Source of the DNA: GCA-003244245 sp963822695
GTDB taxonomy: Bacteria; Actinomycetota; Actinomycetes; Mycobacteriales; Pseudonocardiaceae
Assembly: GCA_963822695.1 (NCBI GenBank)
Contig: CAWGJH010000032.1
Span: 186,001-250,000, forward strand
Length of the DNA: 64,000 nt
Direction of reading: 5' to 3'
Under the pieces are notes generated by a model. That model did no database searches. It had not been told where the DNA came from and worked only from the letters and a program-made list of their open reading frames with translations. Positions within the stretch are counted from its first letter, which is position 1. Each line of letters begins with the position of its first letter. The position numbers were made by a program, and so were the translations under genes. Shown here piece by piece: positions 18,736-28,044 of the stretch.

Positions 18736-19772
18736 AGATGATCTATTCAAGGGGTCGGTCAGTGGTCGTAGGTCGCAGTGAGCGTTTGATGGGCTGGCCG
18801 GTGTGGTCGTTGTGCCAGATCGCGGTGGTCAGGGCGAGGATGCGTTGCAGGACGCGGACCAGGACGCCGTTGGGGTTTTGCGCCGTGACCTTCGAGATTG
18901 AGTTGGCCCTTGTAGGTGTCGAGATTGATTCGATGGTTTGGCGTGGGGTTTGAAAAACCGGCTGCCTGCTCGGTAGGGTTCGCCCTTGCGGGCTGGTCGT
19001 AGCAGGGTCAGGCCTGCCTCAGCCAGGGTGGTCTAGAACTCGGCGCCGAAATAGTTCTTGTCCCGATGATGATCTGGCCGGGTCGGGGCGCGCTCAGCGT
19101 CGGGTCGGTGTGGAGGATGTCGAGCAGGACCGTGCGTTCATCGGCCTTGGCGCCGGTCAGCGCGAATCCCACGGGCAGGCCGTGCAGGGTGGCGAGCATG
19201 TGCAGGCGCAGTCCCCAGAAGTAGCGGGAGTGGCTGGCGCAGTAGCCGTACTCGGTCCATCCGGCCAACTCGCTGCGGCGCACGGTCTCGCGGGAGCGGG
19301 CGCATTCCACGGGGGTGGAGTCGATGACCCAGACGTCATCGGTCCACAGGGTGGTGTCGCGGGCCAGCATCCCGATCAGCCAGCTGATCGTGGTGGCAGA
19401 TTGCGCAGCCGCTTGTTGTAGCCGGGCTGCTGCGGAAGATACGGGAACAAATGCCGCAGGCCAGCGGTGGCGAACCGCAGCCAGCGGGACTCGCTGGTGA
19501 ACCCCAGCAACGCCTGCATCACCGCCAACGTCACCAGCTCCGCATCCGAGATCCGCGGGCTGAAACCGATCGCTGGGCGCCACGGCGTGCGCTGCGGCGC
19601 GCTCCGCAACAGGTCATCGGTCGTGACGTAAAGTGCGATCGCGAGGGTGTCCAGATCGGCGTCCACGAGGGCCTCCGGGTTCGACGTTGGGTGAGAAACG
19701 CCGATCTTGGACACCCTTCGCGTATCAACCAATCACGACACGCCAGACCTCCACCCTTGGAATAGATCATCT
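18736..19772. mobile_element. IS982-family insertion sequence with terminal inverted repeats
   Basis: The left end reads TAGATGATCTATTCAAGGGG from 18736; the right end, read inwards from 19772, gives TAGATGATCTATTCCAAGGG. The element is about 1.04 kb, the usual size for IS982. It sits in the integrase remnant on its left. The transposase inside is frameshifted. A target duplication is not obvious because the flanks have diverged or rearranged. Confidence 0.78.
18760..19732 (-). pseudogene. IS982-family transposase, frameshifted
   Basis: Reading leftwards from ATG 19732: LDTLAIALYVTTDDLL, FSPRISDAELVTLAVMQALL and FPYLPQQPGYNKRLR form the N-terminal part. The frame shifts near 19400, then WTDDVWVIDSTPVECARSRE, GWTEYGYCASHSRYFWGLRL and LTGAKADERTVLLDIL carry the DDE core. 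A second shift near 19060 scrambles the GDKNYFG block, and the C-terminus continues in other frames to about 18760. At least two frameshifts make it inactive. IS982 transposases catalyse cut-and-paste transposition. Confidence 0.82.
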
Positions 19773-19997
19773 AGTTTGCTAGCGCTGGAGCAGCGCTACT
19801 ACGGCCGGGGTCTGACGACAGCGGTGTCCCGTTCGCACTGTGCCGAAGGTTGCTCGGTGTATGCGACTGAAGCCGGTCACCGCGCGCGGGCCAGCTCATG
19901 GGCTGCTTCTGGCAGGCGGCGACATTCCGGCCCGGATGGCCAGGATTGTCGGTGGGCCCCGATAGCCTGCGCCTCGTCACGAACGAGAGGGGCGCTG

Positions 19998-21704
19998 ATG
20001 TCCGTTGGCCTTGTGGAGCACCCGGTGGTGAGTGCCGAGGTGCGTGCGTTGTACGCGCCGCTGCTCGAACGGCTGGCCTGCTGGTCGGAGGTGGATCCGC
20101 GACGGTCGGCGCTGGTCGAGGAGGCGGCGGAGGTGTGGAGCCGGCCAGGGTTCGACACGGTCTTGTCGGCGTCCCGCCTGAGTTTCACTCCGTTTGACTA
20201 CCAGCTCGCCACGATGCAGACGGTGCTGCGCCGGATGCGGGGGCGGGCGATCCTTGCCGACGAGGTCGGTCTCGGCAAGACGATCGAGGCCGGGCTGGTG
20301 CTCTCGGAGCTGCGGATGCGGGGGCTGGCCGACCGTGCGCTCGTCATCACTCCGGCCGGGTTGGTGGGCCAGTGGCGTGAGGAGCTGGAGCGCAAGTTTG
20401 CCTTGCCCACCACGATCGCGGCCCGCGGCGACTGGGAGAGGAGCGCGGACCGCCCGGTGGTGCTGGCGTCGCTGGCCGCGGCCCGGCGCGACCCGCTCAA
20501 GTCGGCGGTCACCGACGAGCGATGGGACGTGGTGATCGTCGACGAGGCCCATCGCTTGCGCAACCCGGCCAGCGCCTCGGGGAAGCTGGCCCGCACGCTG
20601 CGCACCCGGTACCTGCTGCTGCTGACCGCCACCCCGGTGGAGAACCGGTTGCAGGATCTTTACGAGCTGGTCAACCTCGTCGCGCCAGGCATGCTCGGCA
20701 CGGTCGCCCAGTTCCGCCGCACGCACGGCTCCGCCGACTCCGGGGTCGAGGCCCTGCGCAACGTCGCGGCGTTGCGCGCCCGCACCCGCCAGATCATGGT
20801 GCGACACCGGCGCAGCGAGGTGGCGGTGCTGCTGCCGCAGCGGTTGGCCGAAACCGTCCTGGTCACGCCGTGTGACGCCGAGCGCTCGCTGTACTCCGAA
20901 CTCACCGCCCGGATCCGCGACGAGGCCCGCGGCGCGGCACCGACCCAGCGGCTGACGCTGCGCAGCCTGACGCGGCTGGCCGGTTCCAGCCCGGCCGCGG
21001 CGGCGCCCACCCTCGACAAGGTCGGGTGGCACGATCTCGCCGAGCGCGCACGAGCGATCGAACGGCCCCGCAAGACCGACGAGCTGCTGTCCCGGCTGCG
21101 CACCCACGTCGAGCGCGGGGAGAAGGTGCTGGTGTTCACCGCGTTCCGGCACACGCTCGACGCGATCGCCGCGGAGGTCGCCGCGGTCGGCATCCCGGCG
21201 GCCTACTACCACGGCAGCCTGTCCCGGCGCGACAAGGACGCCGCGGTCGCGGCGTTCGCGGGCGACGTGCCGGTCCTGCTGTCCACCGAGTCGGCTGGCG
21301 AGGGCCGCAACCTGCAGTTCTGCCACGTCATGATCAACATGGATCTGCCGTGGAACCCGATGCAGATCGAGCAGCGTCTGGGCCGGCTGCACCGGGTGGG
21401 GCAGGAGCACGACGTCCTGCTCGCCAACCTGGTGTCCCGCGGCACCATCGAGGAGCGCATCCTGCACGTGCTGGAGTCGAAGATCAACCTCTTCGAGCTG
21501 GTCGTTGGGGAGCTGGACATGATCCTGGGCCGGGTCACCGACGACTTCGACTTCGAGTCCTCGGTGTTCACCGCTTATGTCACCGCCGCCGACGACGCCG
21601 CGTTCGCTGCCTCGCTCGACGGTCTGGGCGCCGACCTGGCCCGCGCGCGCAGCGACTACCTGCGCACCCGCGGTGCGGTCGATCAGCTGGTGGGGGAGGA
21701 CTGA
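19998..21704 (+). CDS. SNF2/RapA-type superfamily 2 helicase
   Basis: A 568-residue protein with the SNF2 motifs: Walker A region ILADEVGLGKTIEAGLVL, DEAH-box VIVDEAHRLRN, motif III LLLTATPVEN, and motif VI MQIEQRLGRLHRVGQ. The N-terminal 60 residues before the helicase core are short and the C-terminal 90 residues are helical. It most resembles compact RapA-like SNF2 ATPases that translocate on double-stranded DNA. ATG 19998 follows GAGAGGGG. A zinc-ribbon protein gene starts 2 bases after its stop, so the two form an operon and probably a complex. The position beside NLR-like genes suggests, but does not show, a defence role. Confidence 0.88.
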   Translation: MSVGLVEHPVVSAEVRALYAPLLERLACWSEVDPRRSALVEEAAEVWSRPGFDTVLSASRLSFTPFDYQLATMQTVLRRMRGRAILADEVGLGKTIEAGLVLSELRMRGLADRALVITPAGLVGQWREELERKFALPTTIAARGDWERSADRPVVLASLAAARRDPLKSAVTDERWDVVIVDEAHRLRNPASASGKLARTLRTRYLLLLTATPVENRLQDLYELVNLVAPGMLGTVAQFRRTHGSADSGVEALRNVAALRARTRQIMVRHRRSEVAVLLPQRLAETVLVTPCDAERSLYSELTARIRDEARGAAPTQRLTLRSLTRLAGSSPAAAAPTLDKVGWHDLAERARAIERPRKTDELLSRLRTHVERGEKVLVFTAFRHTLDAIAAEVAAVGIPAAYYHGSLSRRDKDAAVAAFAGDVPVLLSTESAGEGRNLQFCHVMINMDLPWNPMQIEQRLGRLHRVGQEHDVLLANLVSRGTIEERILHVLESKINLFELVVGELDMILGRVTDDFDFESSVFTAYVTAADDAAFAASLDGLGADLARARSDYLRTRGAVDQLVGED

Positions 21705-21706
21705 CC

Positions 21707-22780
21707 ATGGATCCGGGCCTGCAGTTCTGGCTGCGCTACGTCGATGACCACGGCGGGCTCACCGAGCCGGCGATGGACGGCACGCTCGTGGTGCTGCCGC
21801 CCGCGGTGGCCGCCGAGTTCGACCTGCCCGACGAACTGATGGTGACGTCCGACCCCGACGTCGCTCGGGAGGACGGCACGGTGCTGCTCGCCACGGGTCA
21901 TCCGGTGCTGATCCGGGCGGCCGACGCGACGTTGACCGGCGGCGACGTCGGGGTGGTCGCGCTCGCCGCTCCGACCACCCCGGCACCGGGCACCGACTAC
22001 CTGCAAGACCGGGTCCGGGAGCAGTTCCCGGTAGAGCACGGGCGAATCGACGTCACGGGCCTGCCCACTCGGGTCACCCGCCCGGTGCTGCGGGTCGGCG
22101 CGCTGGTCACGTACACCGTGTCAGCCGAGGAGTGCTACCAGGAGCGGCTGGAGTGCTGGGTCGACTCGCTGTCGGGGCTGCCGCTGCGCGACGACGACGT
22201 GGCCCGGCTGCAGCGCGCCCCGCGCGCCGTCGACACCGGCGCCTCGCCCGCATCACTGCTCGCCGGCGCCGGCGCAGCGGTGGAGCACGCGCATCGCATC
22301 CTTGACGCTGCGGCCAACCGAAGGCAGAGCACCCTCTCGGCCCAGGCATCGGACGCTCATGGGCAGGAACGCGCGCACGCCCGTGCCTACTACGACGACG
22401 CGCTGCGGTCGTTGGAGCGCCGCCGCGCCACGGCCCCTCCTGACCGGGCCGAGCTGCTCGCGGCCCGCGCCGCGAGCACCCGCGAGGAGCGTGCCCGGCG
22501 GTTGCTGGAGATCGACGAGAAGTATCAGGCCCGCCACGACATCCGCCCGTTCCGGCTGCACGCCGTACTGGTGCCGGGATGGCGGGTGCCGGTCGACATT
22601 CGGAGGGGAGCACGGCGCTATCCGTTCGCGTTCGACTGGCTCCCCGCGCTGGCCACCTACGCCAACGAGTGCTGCCCGCACTGCGGCGCGGCCACTGCGT
22701 TGTCGGCGAGCAAGACGCGGCTCGGCTGCGTGGGCTGCCTGCCCGGCCCGGTCCTGCACGCCGTGCCCGCCTCGGCGTGA
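21707..22780 (+). CDS. Zinc-ribbon partner protein of the SNF2 helicase (357 aa)
   Basis: I do not recognise a named family. The N-terminal 120 residues are beta-rich (MDGTLVVLPPAVAAEFDLPD). The middle (about 190-280) is a long charged helical, probably coiled-coil segment rich in Arg, Ala and Glu. The C-terminus has a four-cysteine zinc ribbon, CPHC near residue 325 and CVGC near residue 345. The start ATG at 21707 follows GGGGGAGGA and is two bases after the helicase stop, so the genes are translationally linked. A likely job is to recruit or clamp DNA or RNA for the helicase; that is inference. Confidence 0.7.
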   Translation: MDPGLQFWLRYVDDHGGLTEPAMDGTLVVLPPAVAAEFDLPDELMVTSDPDVAREDGTVLLATGHPVLIRAADATLTGGDVGVVALAAPTTPAPGTDYLQDRVREQFPVEHGRIDVTGLPTRVTRPVLRVGALVTYTVSAEECYQERLECWVDSLSGLPLRDDDVARLQRAPRAVDTGASPASLLAGAGAAVEHAHRILDAAANRRQSTLSAQASDAHGQERAHARAYYDDALRSLERRRATAPPDRAELLAARAASTREERARRLLEIDEKYQARHDIRPFRLHAVLVPGWRVPVDIRRGARRYPFAFDWLPALATYANECCPHCGAATALSASKTRLGCVGCLPGPVLHAVPASA

Positions 22781-22858
22781 GACACGCGGATGAGCTCGAC
22801 CCCATTACCCAGCGCTCCGCGACGTCGCCGATCATGTCGGCCACCGCCACGTCGTGCG

Positions 22859-23062
22859 TCACTGCTCGTCGAGCGCCTGATCGACATCCTCAACGGACAC
22901 GTCGTCGATCTCCAAGCGCTCCAGGATCCTCGCCGTTCTGAGGTCGGCCTTGACGCTCGTGCGATGCAATTTGTCCAGCGTGTCGCCGTAGTCCCCCTCG
23001 ACATCAGCCAGGCGAGCCTCAAGCGCGGCGATACGGCGCTCCAACGTCTGCAGCGAAGCCAT
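22859..23062 (-). CDS. Small coiled-coil protein (67 aa)
   Basis: The product starts MASLQTLERRIAALEARLAD and continues with heptads through YGDTLDKLHRTSVKADLRTA, ending VSVEDVDQALDEQ. It belongs to a type of short actinobacterial coiled-coil protein often found beside regulatory or conflict genes. Its function is unknown; dimerisation through the N-terminal helix is likely. It lies just downstream of the DUF4062-NB-ARC-TPR gene on the same strand and convergent with the helicase pair, so it may belong to the former's transcript. Confidence 0.7.
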   Translation of the reverse strand: MASLQTLERRIAALEARLADVEGDYGDTLDKLHRTSVKADLRTARILERLEIDDVSVEDVDQALDEQ

Positions 23063-23152
23063 GCGCCACCCTAATCTGGATCCCCGACAAGATCACGTCA
23101 TGTTCCGACGATGCGCGGTCACCGGATGCCGGAGGCGGGCGGTTCCGTGCTT

Positions 23153-25704
23153 TCACTCGGGTGGTAGCCGCGCGGGCACGGTGCAGTGCGGTCGCGAACG
23201 AGGCCAGCCACTCGCGGTTACCGTCCTGGGCGCCGATCGGGACCAGCCCGACAGACGCCAGCGCCGAGGCGTCGTGAGCGAACGGTGGTCGTTGCCCAAG
23301 ACCCGGCGGCTGCGAGTGAGGGTGTCCTCGCTGAGCTGGCGAGCCGACTCATAGTGCCCCAGCGCCCACCGGGCGGTGGCGAGACTGTGGGCCGAGAACA
23401 GGGTGTGGATGTGGTCATCGCCCAAAACCCGGCGGCAGCGGGTGAGGGTGTCCTCGCTGAGCTGGCGAGCCGACTCATACTGCCCCAACTCACGCAGGTA
23501 GATGGCGAGGGTGTAGGCCGAGCGCAGGGTGTGGGGGTGGTCGTTGCCCAGGACCCGGCGGCAGCGGGTGAGGGTGTCCTCGCCGAGGTGGCGGGCTGAC
23601 TCGTACCGCCCCAGTGCCCACAGGGCGAGGGTGAGGTTGTTGGCTGAGTCCAGGGTGTGGGGGTGGTCGTTGCCCAGGACCCGGCGGCAGCGGGTGAGGG
23701 TGTCCTCGCCGAGGTGGCGGGCTGACTCGTACCGCCCCAGTGCCCACAGGGCGAAGGTGAGGTTGTTGGCTGAGTCCAGGGTGTGGGGGTGGTCGTTGCC
23801 CAGGACCCGGCGGCAGCGGGTGAGGTGTCCTCGCCGAGCTGGCGGGCTGCTTCGTACCGCCCCAGTGCCCACAGGTTGAGGGAGAGACGGCCGGCCGATT
23901 CCAAGGTGTCGGGGTGGTCGTCGCCCAGCATGGAGCAGCGTAAGTCACGGGCACGTTCGAACAGGGGCCGGGCAGGGGCAAGTTCTCCCCGGATCTGCAG
24001 ATATGAAGCGGCGCGGTCGAGTAACCAGGCCACGTCTTCCTCGACCCCGGTGAGGTTGCGGTGGGGGTCGGTGGCGACCAGGACGTGCGGGAGGAATTGG
24101 CGCCAGGCCGGCCATGCTTGTGGGTTATCCCACGGATCGTCGGCTGGGAGCTTGGCACGCAGCAGCCGAATCACATAGATGGGCAGGCCCTGTTGCTGCT
24201 GGGGTTGGGTGCGCAGGATCGCGGCGAGCAGCCGATGCAACGCCAAGGTTGCGGACTCGACGCGACTTAGCCCGTGCTGGCGCAGCAGCCGGGTCAGCGC
24301 GGTGAACGCCAGTGGATCCCCGGCCACGGTCCCGAGTGGATCGGGCAACTGGGCGGGGTGGGTGGTGAACAGGGTCAGCGGGATCGGCTCCGGTGCCAGG
24401 TAGGCGGCCAGGGTGAGTAGCACCAGAGCAGCCGGGGACTGGGCAGCTAGCCGGTCGAGGGCGATCTGAGCACTGGCCGCCAGCGACACCGGGTAGGTCG
24501 CAGGAGTGCCCTGAGCCAGTAGCTCCCTGGTTCGCTCAGCGAGCAAGGTGAGGTAGTCCTGCACGGGGGTAGCGGTGTCGGCCAGGTGCTCGGCGGCCTG
24601 GGCCAGCGCCAGCGGCAGGTCCCCCAAAGCCGCCGCGACCCGGCCCGCGTCATCGTCGGTCAGCTTCGGGACGCGCCGGCGCAGTAGTGTGATCGATTCG
24701 TCCCGGTCGAACACATCTACTCCCACCGGGGTGGCCAACTCGTGCCAACCGGGGTTGCGTGAGGTGATCAGCACCTGCCCGCCGCCCCCGGGCAGGTATT
24801 GGGCCAGCGTCGCGGGTTCCTCGGCGTTGTCAAAGATCAACAGCCACCGGTCCCGCTCCCGCAGCGCTCCCAGCAGCCGGGCCACCGCCGCGGTCACGGG
24901 ATCTGTGGCTGTCGCCAAACCAAGGGCGTGAGCCAGCTCGGCCAGCCGGTCAGCCACCAGCGCTGGTTGTTCCGAGGACACCCACCAGACCACGTCGTAG
25001 TCGGCCCCATAGCGGTGGACATACTCGATGGCCAGCGCGGTCTTCCCGATTCCGCCCATCCCGTGTAGGGCTTGCACCACCGCCGTCGAACGCCCGTCCT
25101 TCAATGCGGCATGCAACGTGGTGAGCTGTCCATCGCGTCCGGTGAACATCAGGCTGCGGGCGGGCACGTTCCACACCTGTTTCGCCGGTGCATCATCCGA
25201 CCGGGGTTGCGGCAGGCCCCGCAACCCCGCAAACAGCACCTCACTGAGTTCTTCCGGGGTCGTCACCGTCGCCGTGGTCACCCCACTCTCGCTCAGCCGG
25301 GCCCGGAATGCATCCTGTCGAGCGGCGTAATGCGGATCGACAAACAGATCCCTCGGACCCTCGGCGTCCTCGCCGAGCAGTACCACCAGTCTCGGTAACC
25401 TTGCTTCGCTGGCGGCCTGGAACTCCAACTCTGTGTAGGAGAGCTCCGGACGATCGGCTACCGGCGAGCCGTAGCGAAACCCCACCACCGCCACATACAC
25501 ATCCGCGCCCAGCACGGCCTCCCGGCACACCTGTGCCGGCTGCTCATCCTGCGGCCCGAAATACGCCATCTCCACAACAGCGTCTCCGGCCCGAGACACC
25601 GCCCGCTCCGCCGCCGCCACAAACGAGCGCCTCACCGGAAACCGCCGCAATTCCGACGTATGATTCACAAACACCCGCCGTGGCCGTAACATAACACCCA
25701 GCAT
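23153..25704 (-). pseudogene. DUF4062-NB-ARC-TPR STAND protein, one or two frameshifts
   Basis: Domain order from the start (ATG 25704; ATG 25692 also possible): DUF4062 (RRVFVNHTSELRRFP, then FRYGSPVADRPELSYTELEF); NB-ARC with Walker A ALHGMGGIGKTALA, Walker B LLIFDNAEE and a GDLPLALAQAAEHL helix; a winged-helix region; then TPR units of the LGNDHPHTLDSANNL type. Near 23824 one G is missing (TGAGGTGTCC against TGAGGGTGTCC in sister repeats), so the first TPR ends out of frame and five more TPR units continue in the next frame. A second shift is possible near 23285. Family members are NLR-like sensors; here the effector may be DUF4062 itself. Confidence 0.82.
23300..23860 (-). repeat. Tandem 126-bp TPR-encoding repeats
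   Basis: Units of about 42 codons (LTRCRRVLGNDHPHTLDSAN, then LGRYESARHLGED) repeat at least four times. Units near 23660-23790 and 23540-23665 are nearly identical at the DNA level. As with the WD40 genes, this is recent amplification within the sensor part of a STAND protein. Confidence 0.8.
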
Positions 25705-25719
25705 CCCACCCCGAGGCAA

Positions 25720-26290
25720 GTCATTCCTTGATCGTTGCTAGGCATTCTCGGCTGGGGCTCACGAGTGATCATCATCAAGCGAGCCGTCGGCGAAAAGGGT
25801 GCGACGGGTTCTTAGGGGCTGTCCTTCGCGCATACGTAGCCGCAGGTCAGCGGCACAGGCAACCTTCACGGATGCCCCAAGGGAGGGCCGATCAGCGTCC
25901 ACACGAAGAGCACCTACCGGGATCTCCGTCCCCTCATCAGTCCCAGGGATCGTCTTACGCCACCTCGGCTGCGTCAAGGGCGCCATGGCTTATCTGCGTC
26001 TCTACGCGATGGCGCAAGCGCCGCCTTCGACCCCGCCGACGCGACGCAGAGGCTGGCCGGGTGCGAGGGAACGGAGGGAGAGCAGGTCGTGCACCACGCA
26101 TGCCAGTCGCGTGCCCTTCGAACAAAGAACCCCGACTACATCAACCGCTACATCAATGGCCACACAACGACAATGGACGGCCGGGAACGTCCTTGACCCG
26201 AACCGAAGGATGAGCCCAGACCCTGGAGACCGGTAGGCGGTGATGAGACATCAGCTGTGACTACGGATCTGAAGGTCCTGGGTTTGAATT
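25720..26290. other. Degraded intergenic region with repeated short remnants
   Basis: No intact gene. The minus strand at 25768-25800 can encode RTRRTLFADGSLDDDHS, and related 40-base pieces occur at 26612-26655 and near 16620-16650 (core GATCATC, then AACC/GAGCC GTCAGCGAA). Near 26252-26295 CTGTGACTACGGATCTGAAGG and GGGTTTGAATTTCCC resemble the 3' half of tRNA-Arg(ACG), parallel to the piece at 12751-12790. I read this as remains of integrative elements. Confidence 0.4.
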
Positions 26291-26294
26291 TCCC

Positions 26295-26445
26295 TGGGTG
26301 GTAGTACTCGTCTGCTGGTCGAGGTAGTGTGCGCGGAAGGTGGCGAGGGTGATGCGCCCGGTGGGGTCATTGACGGCCCAAAAATCCCAGCCGTTGGCGG
26401 GACCGTTCTTGACCGCTACGGCGGCACTCGGTCATTCATTGACAG
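26295..26445 (-). pseudogene. Fragment of a RAMA-type modified-DNA reader domain
   Basis: One minus frame encodes AAVAVKNGPANGWDFWAVND followed by PTGRITLATFRAHYLDQQ. The NGWDFW-x-V and LxxxRxxYL pattern is characteristic of the C-terminal RAMA domain, which is predicted to read modified bases and is often fused to restriction or conflict proteins. Only about 45 residues survive, with no start or upstream domain. Assignment rests on the short motif. Confidence 0.4.
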
Positions 26446-26688
26446 TACTGCCCACGACCGAACTAACCGAGGGCTGCCCACCCTTGTGCCATTACCGTGT
26501 CATTACCACCGGTCAACCACGGTCACTAGTGGGGCCCTGTGACCCGGCCTGACCACAGATCGAGTGCGCTGACAGCGCAGTGAGCGCAGCCTTCCCAGCT
26601 GGGGCTCTCCTGTGATCATCGTTAACGAACCGTCAGCGAAGCAGCGCGACGGGTCCAGCAACGTAGCAATGTCTGTCATGATCGGCTC

Positions 26689-27450
26689 ATGGATCTTGGG
26701 CTCGCTGGTCGGGTATTCGTTGTTGGTGGCGGCAGCGCGGGACTGGGCTTCGCCACCGCTAGCGTGCTGGTAGCCGAGGGTGCGCGAGTTGTCATCGTCG
26801 GCCGTGATGAGCAGCGCGTGAACACTGCCGTCACCACGCTTGGGGTGGGTTCTGCCACCGGCTGTGCTGGTGATCTGGCGCACGCCGCTGTCACCGCTGG
26901 GGCCATCGAGACCGCGGTGTCATGCTTCGGGCGTCTTGATGGAGTCCTGGCCAATACCGGGGGTCCGCCACGCAGCACGCTGATGACGACGACGGATAGT
27001 GCGTGGCGGCAGGCGTTTGACTCGGCCTTTCTCGCCCCGGTGCGGCTGGCCCGCGAGGTTGGCCTGCATGTCCGGCAGAATCACGTCGAGGGCGCGGCGA
27101 TCTGCTTTGTACTCTCAATTTCGGCCCGAAGCCCTCTTCCGCAGCTGACAATGAGCAACGGGCTCAGGCCCGGTCTGGCCATGCTCGTCAAGGATCTCGC
27201 GGACGAACTCGGCCCCCCGCCGAACTCGGTGCGCGTCACCGGCGTGCTCCCGGGTTCATTCGCTACGGCGCGGTCGGTGCGGAGCGATATCAAGGAGCAG
27301 CAGCGTGACAGATTCGCCGCAGTCCCGCTCCGCCGCATCGGAGATCCGTTGGAGTTAGGCAGGGTGGCAGCGTTCTTGCTCAGTCCAGCCGCCTCGTACG
27401 TCACTGGCACGGTGATTGTTGTGGACGGCGGTGCCTGCCGGGCGCTGTAG
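26689..27450 (+). CDS. SDR-family protein with altered catalytic motif
   Basis: A 253-residue short-chain dehydrogenase/reductase fold. The cofactor loop is GGGSAGLGFA, the acidic end of beta-2 is VIVGRDEQR, and the C-terminal VTGTVIVVDGGACRAL is typical of the classical group. The catalytic region ICFVLSISARSPLPQLTMSN followed by GLRPGLAM lacks the Tyr-x3-Lys pair: the Tyr position reads Met and the Lys position Arg. It may therefore be a divergent subgroup with another activity, or a non-redox protein. It stands alone on the plus strand; its substrate is unknown. Confidence 0.82.
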   Translation: MDLGLAGRVFVVGGGSAGLGFATASVLVAEGARVVIVGRDEQRVNTAVTTLGVGSATGCAGDLAHAAVTAGAIETAVSCFGRLDGVLANTGGPPRSTLMTTTDSAWRQAFDSAFLAPVRLAREVGLHVRQNHVEGAAICFVLSISARSPLPQLTMSNGLRPGLAMLVKDLADELGPPPNSVRVTGVLPGSFATARSVRSDIKEQQRDRFAAVPLRRIGDPLELGRVAAFLLSPAASYVTGTVIVVDGGACRAL

Positions 27451-27541
27451 GTGGGGTCCTCCGGATGGGACGTGGACCGGTGCCTGCCGGAGAGCGGGCA
27501 AAGGCGATCGTGGTTCGTGCCCCGCACGTGCCCGTTCACGG

Positions 27542-27898
27542 TCAGCGCACTCGGTAGACCTGCCCGGTCTGCGCTCCTTCGATCGACTTGACGTAGGCGC
27601 GGGCGGCCCGTTCGACCGGGACCGGATCAAATCCGGGGAACACGGTGCCGAAGGCCGCTGCGGTGCCCCCTGGCACGGGCTCGTCCGCCAACACGCCGCT
27701 GATCAAGGTGAACGAGCCCGCCGGCGAGAGGTGTGCGATGCCTTGCCGGTACAGCGCCGCGATCGATTCGGGCTGGGTAATGTTCACCGACAGGTCCGCG
27801 GTGCCGCGCGACGTGACGACCACGTGATGTCGCCTGGCCAAGGCGGTGTGCACGGCCTTGCCAAGCAACCCTGTGCCGCCGACCAGCAGGATTCTCAT
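27542..27898 (-). pseudogene. Short-chain dehydrogenase with large in-frame internal deletions
   Basis: The N-terminus MRILLVGGTGLLGKAVHTAL and the C-terminus PGFDPVPVERAARAYVKSIE plus GAQTGQVYRV match short SDRs of about 200 residues, but only 118 residues are encoded. The joints AALYRQGIAHLSPAGSF and PVPGGTAAAFGTVFPGF show that the strands containing the NAG and Tyr-x3-Lys motifs have been removed. The reading frame survives both deletions. The product would lack the active site, so I call it a pseudogene even though the frame is open. Confidence 0.7.
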
Positions 27899-28044
27899 GA
27901 CTGCTCCCCGTTGGGCTCACTGCGTGACTGGCCAGCCAGAGCGTCCACCGTGTGTGGCACCAATGGTCCCGCCTGCGCCGGGTCGCCGGGTCGCCGGGTC
28001 GCCGGAGATGCCGAGTGTCGAAGCTGAGCGACTAGTCTGGGCCG

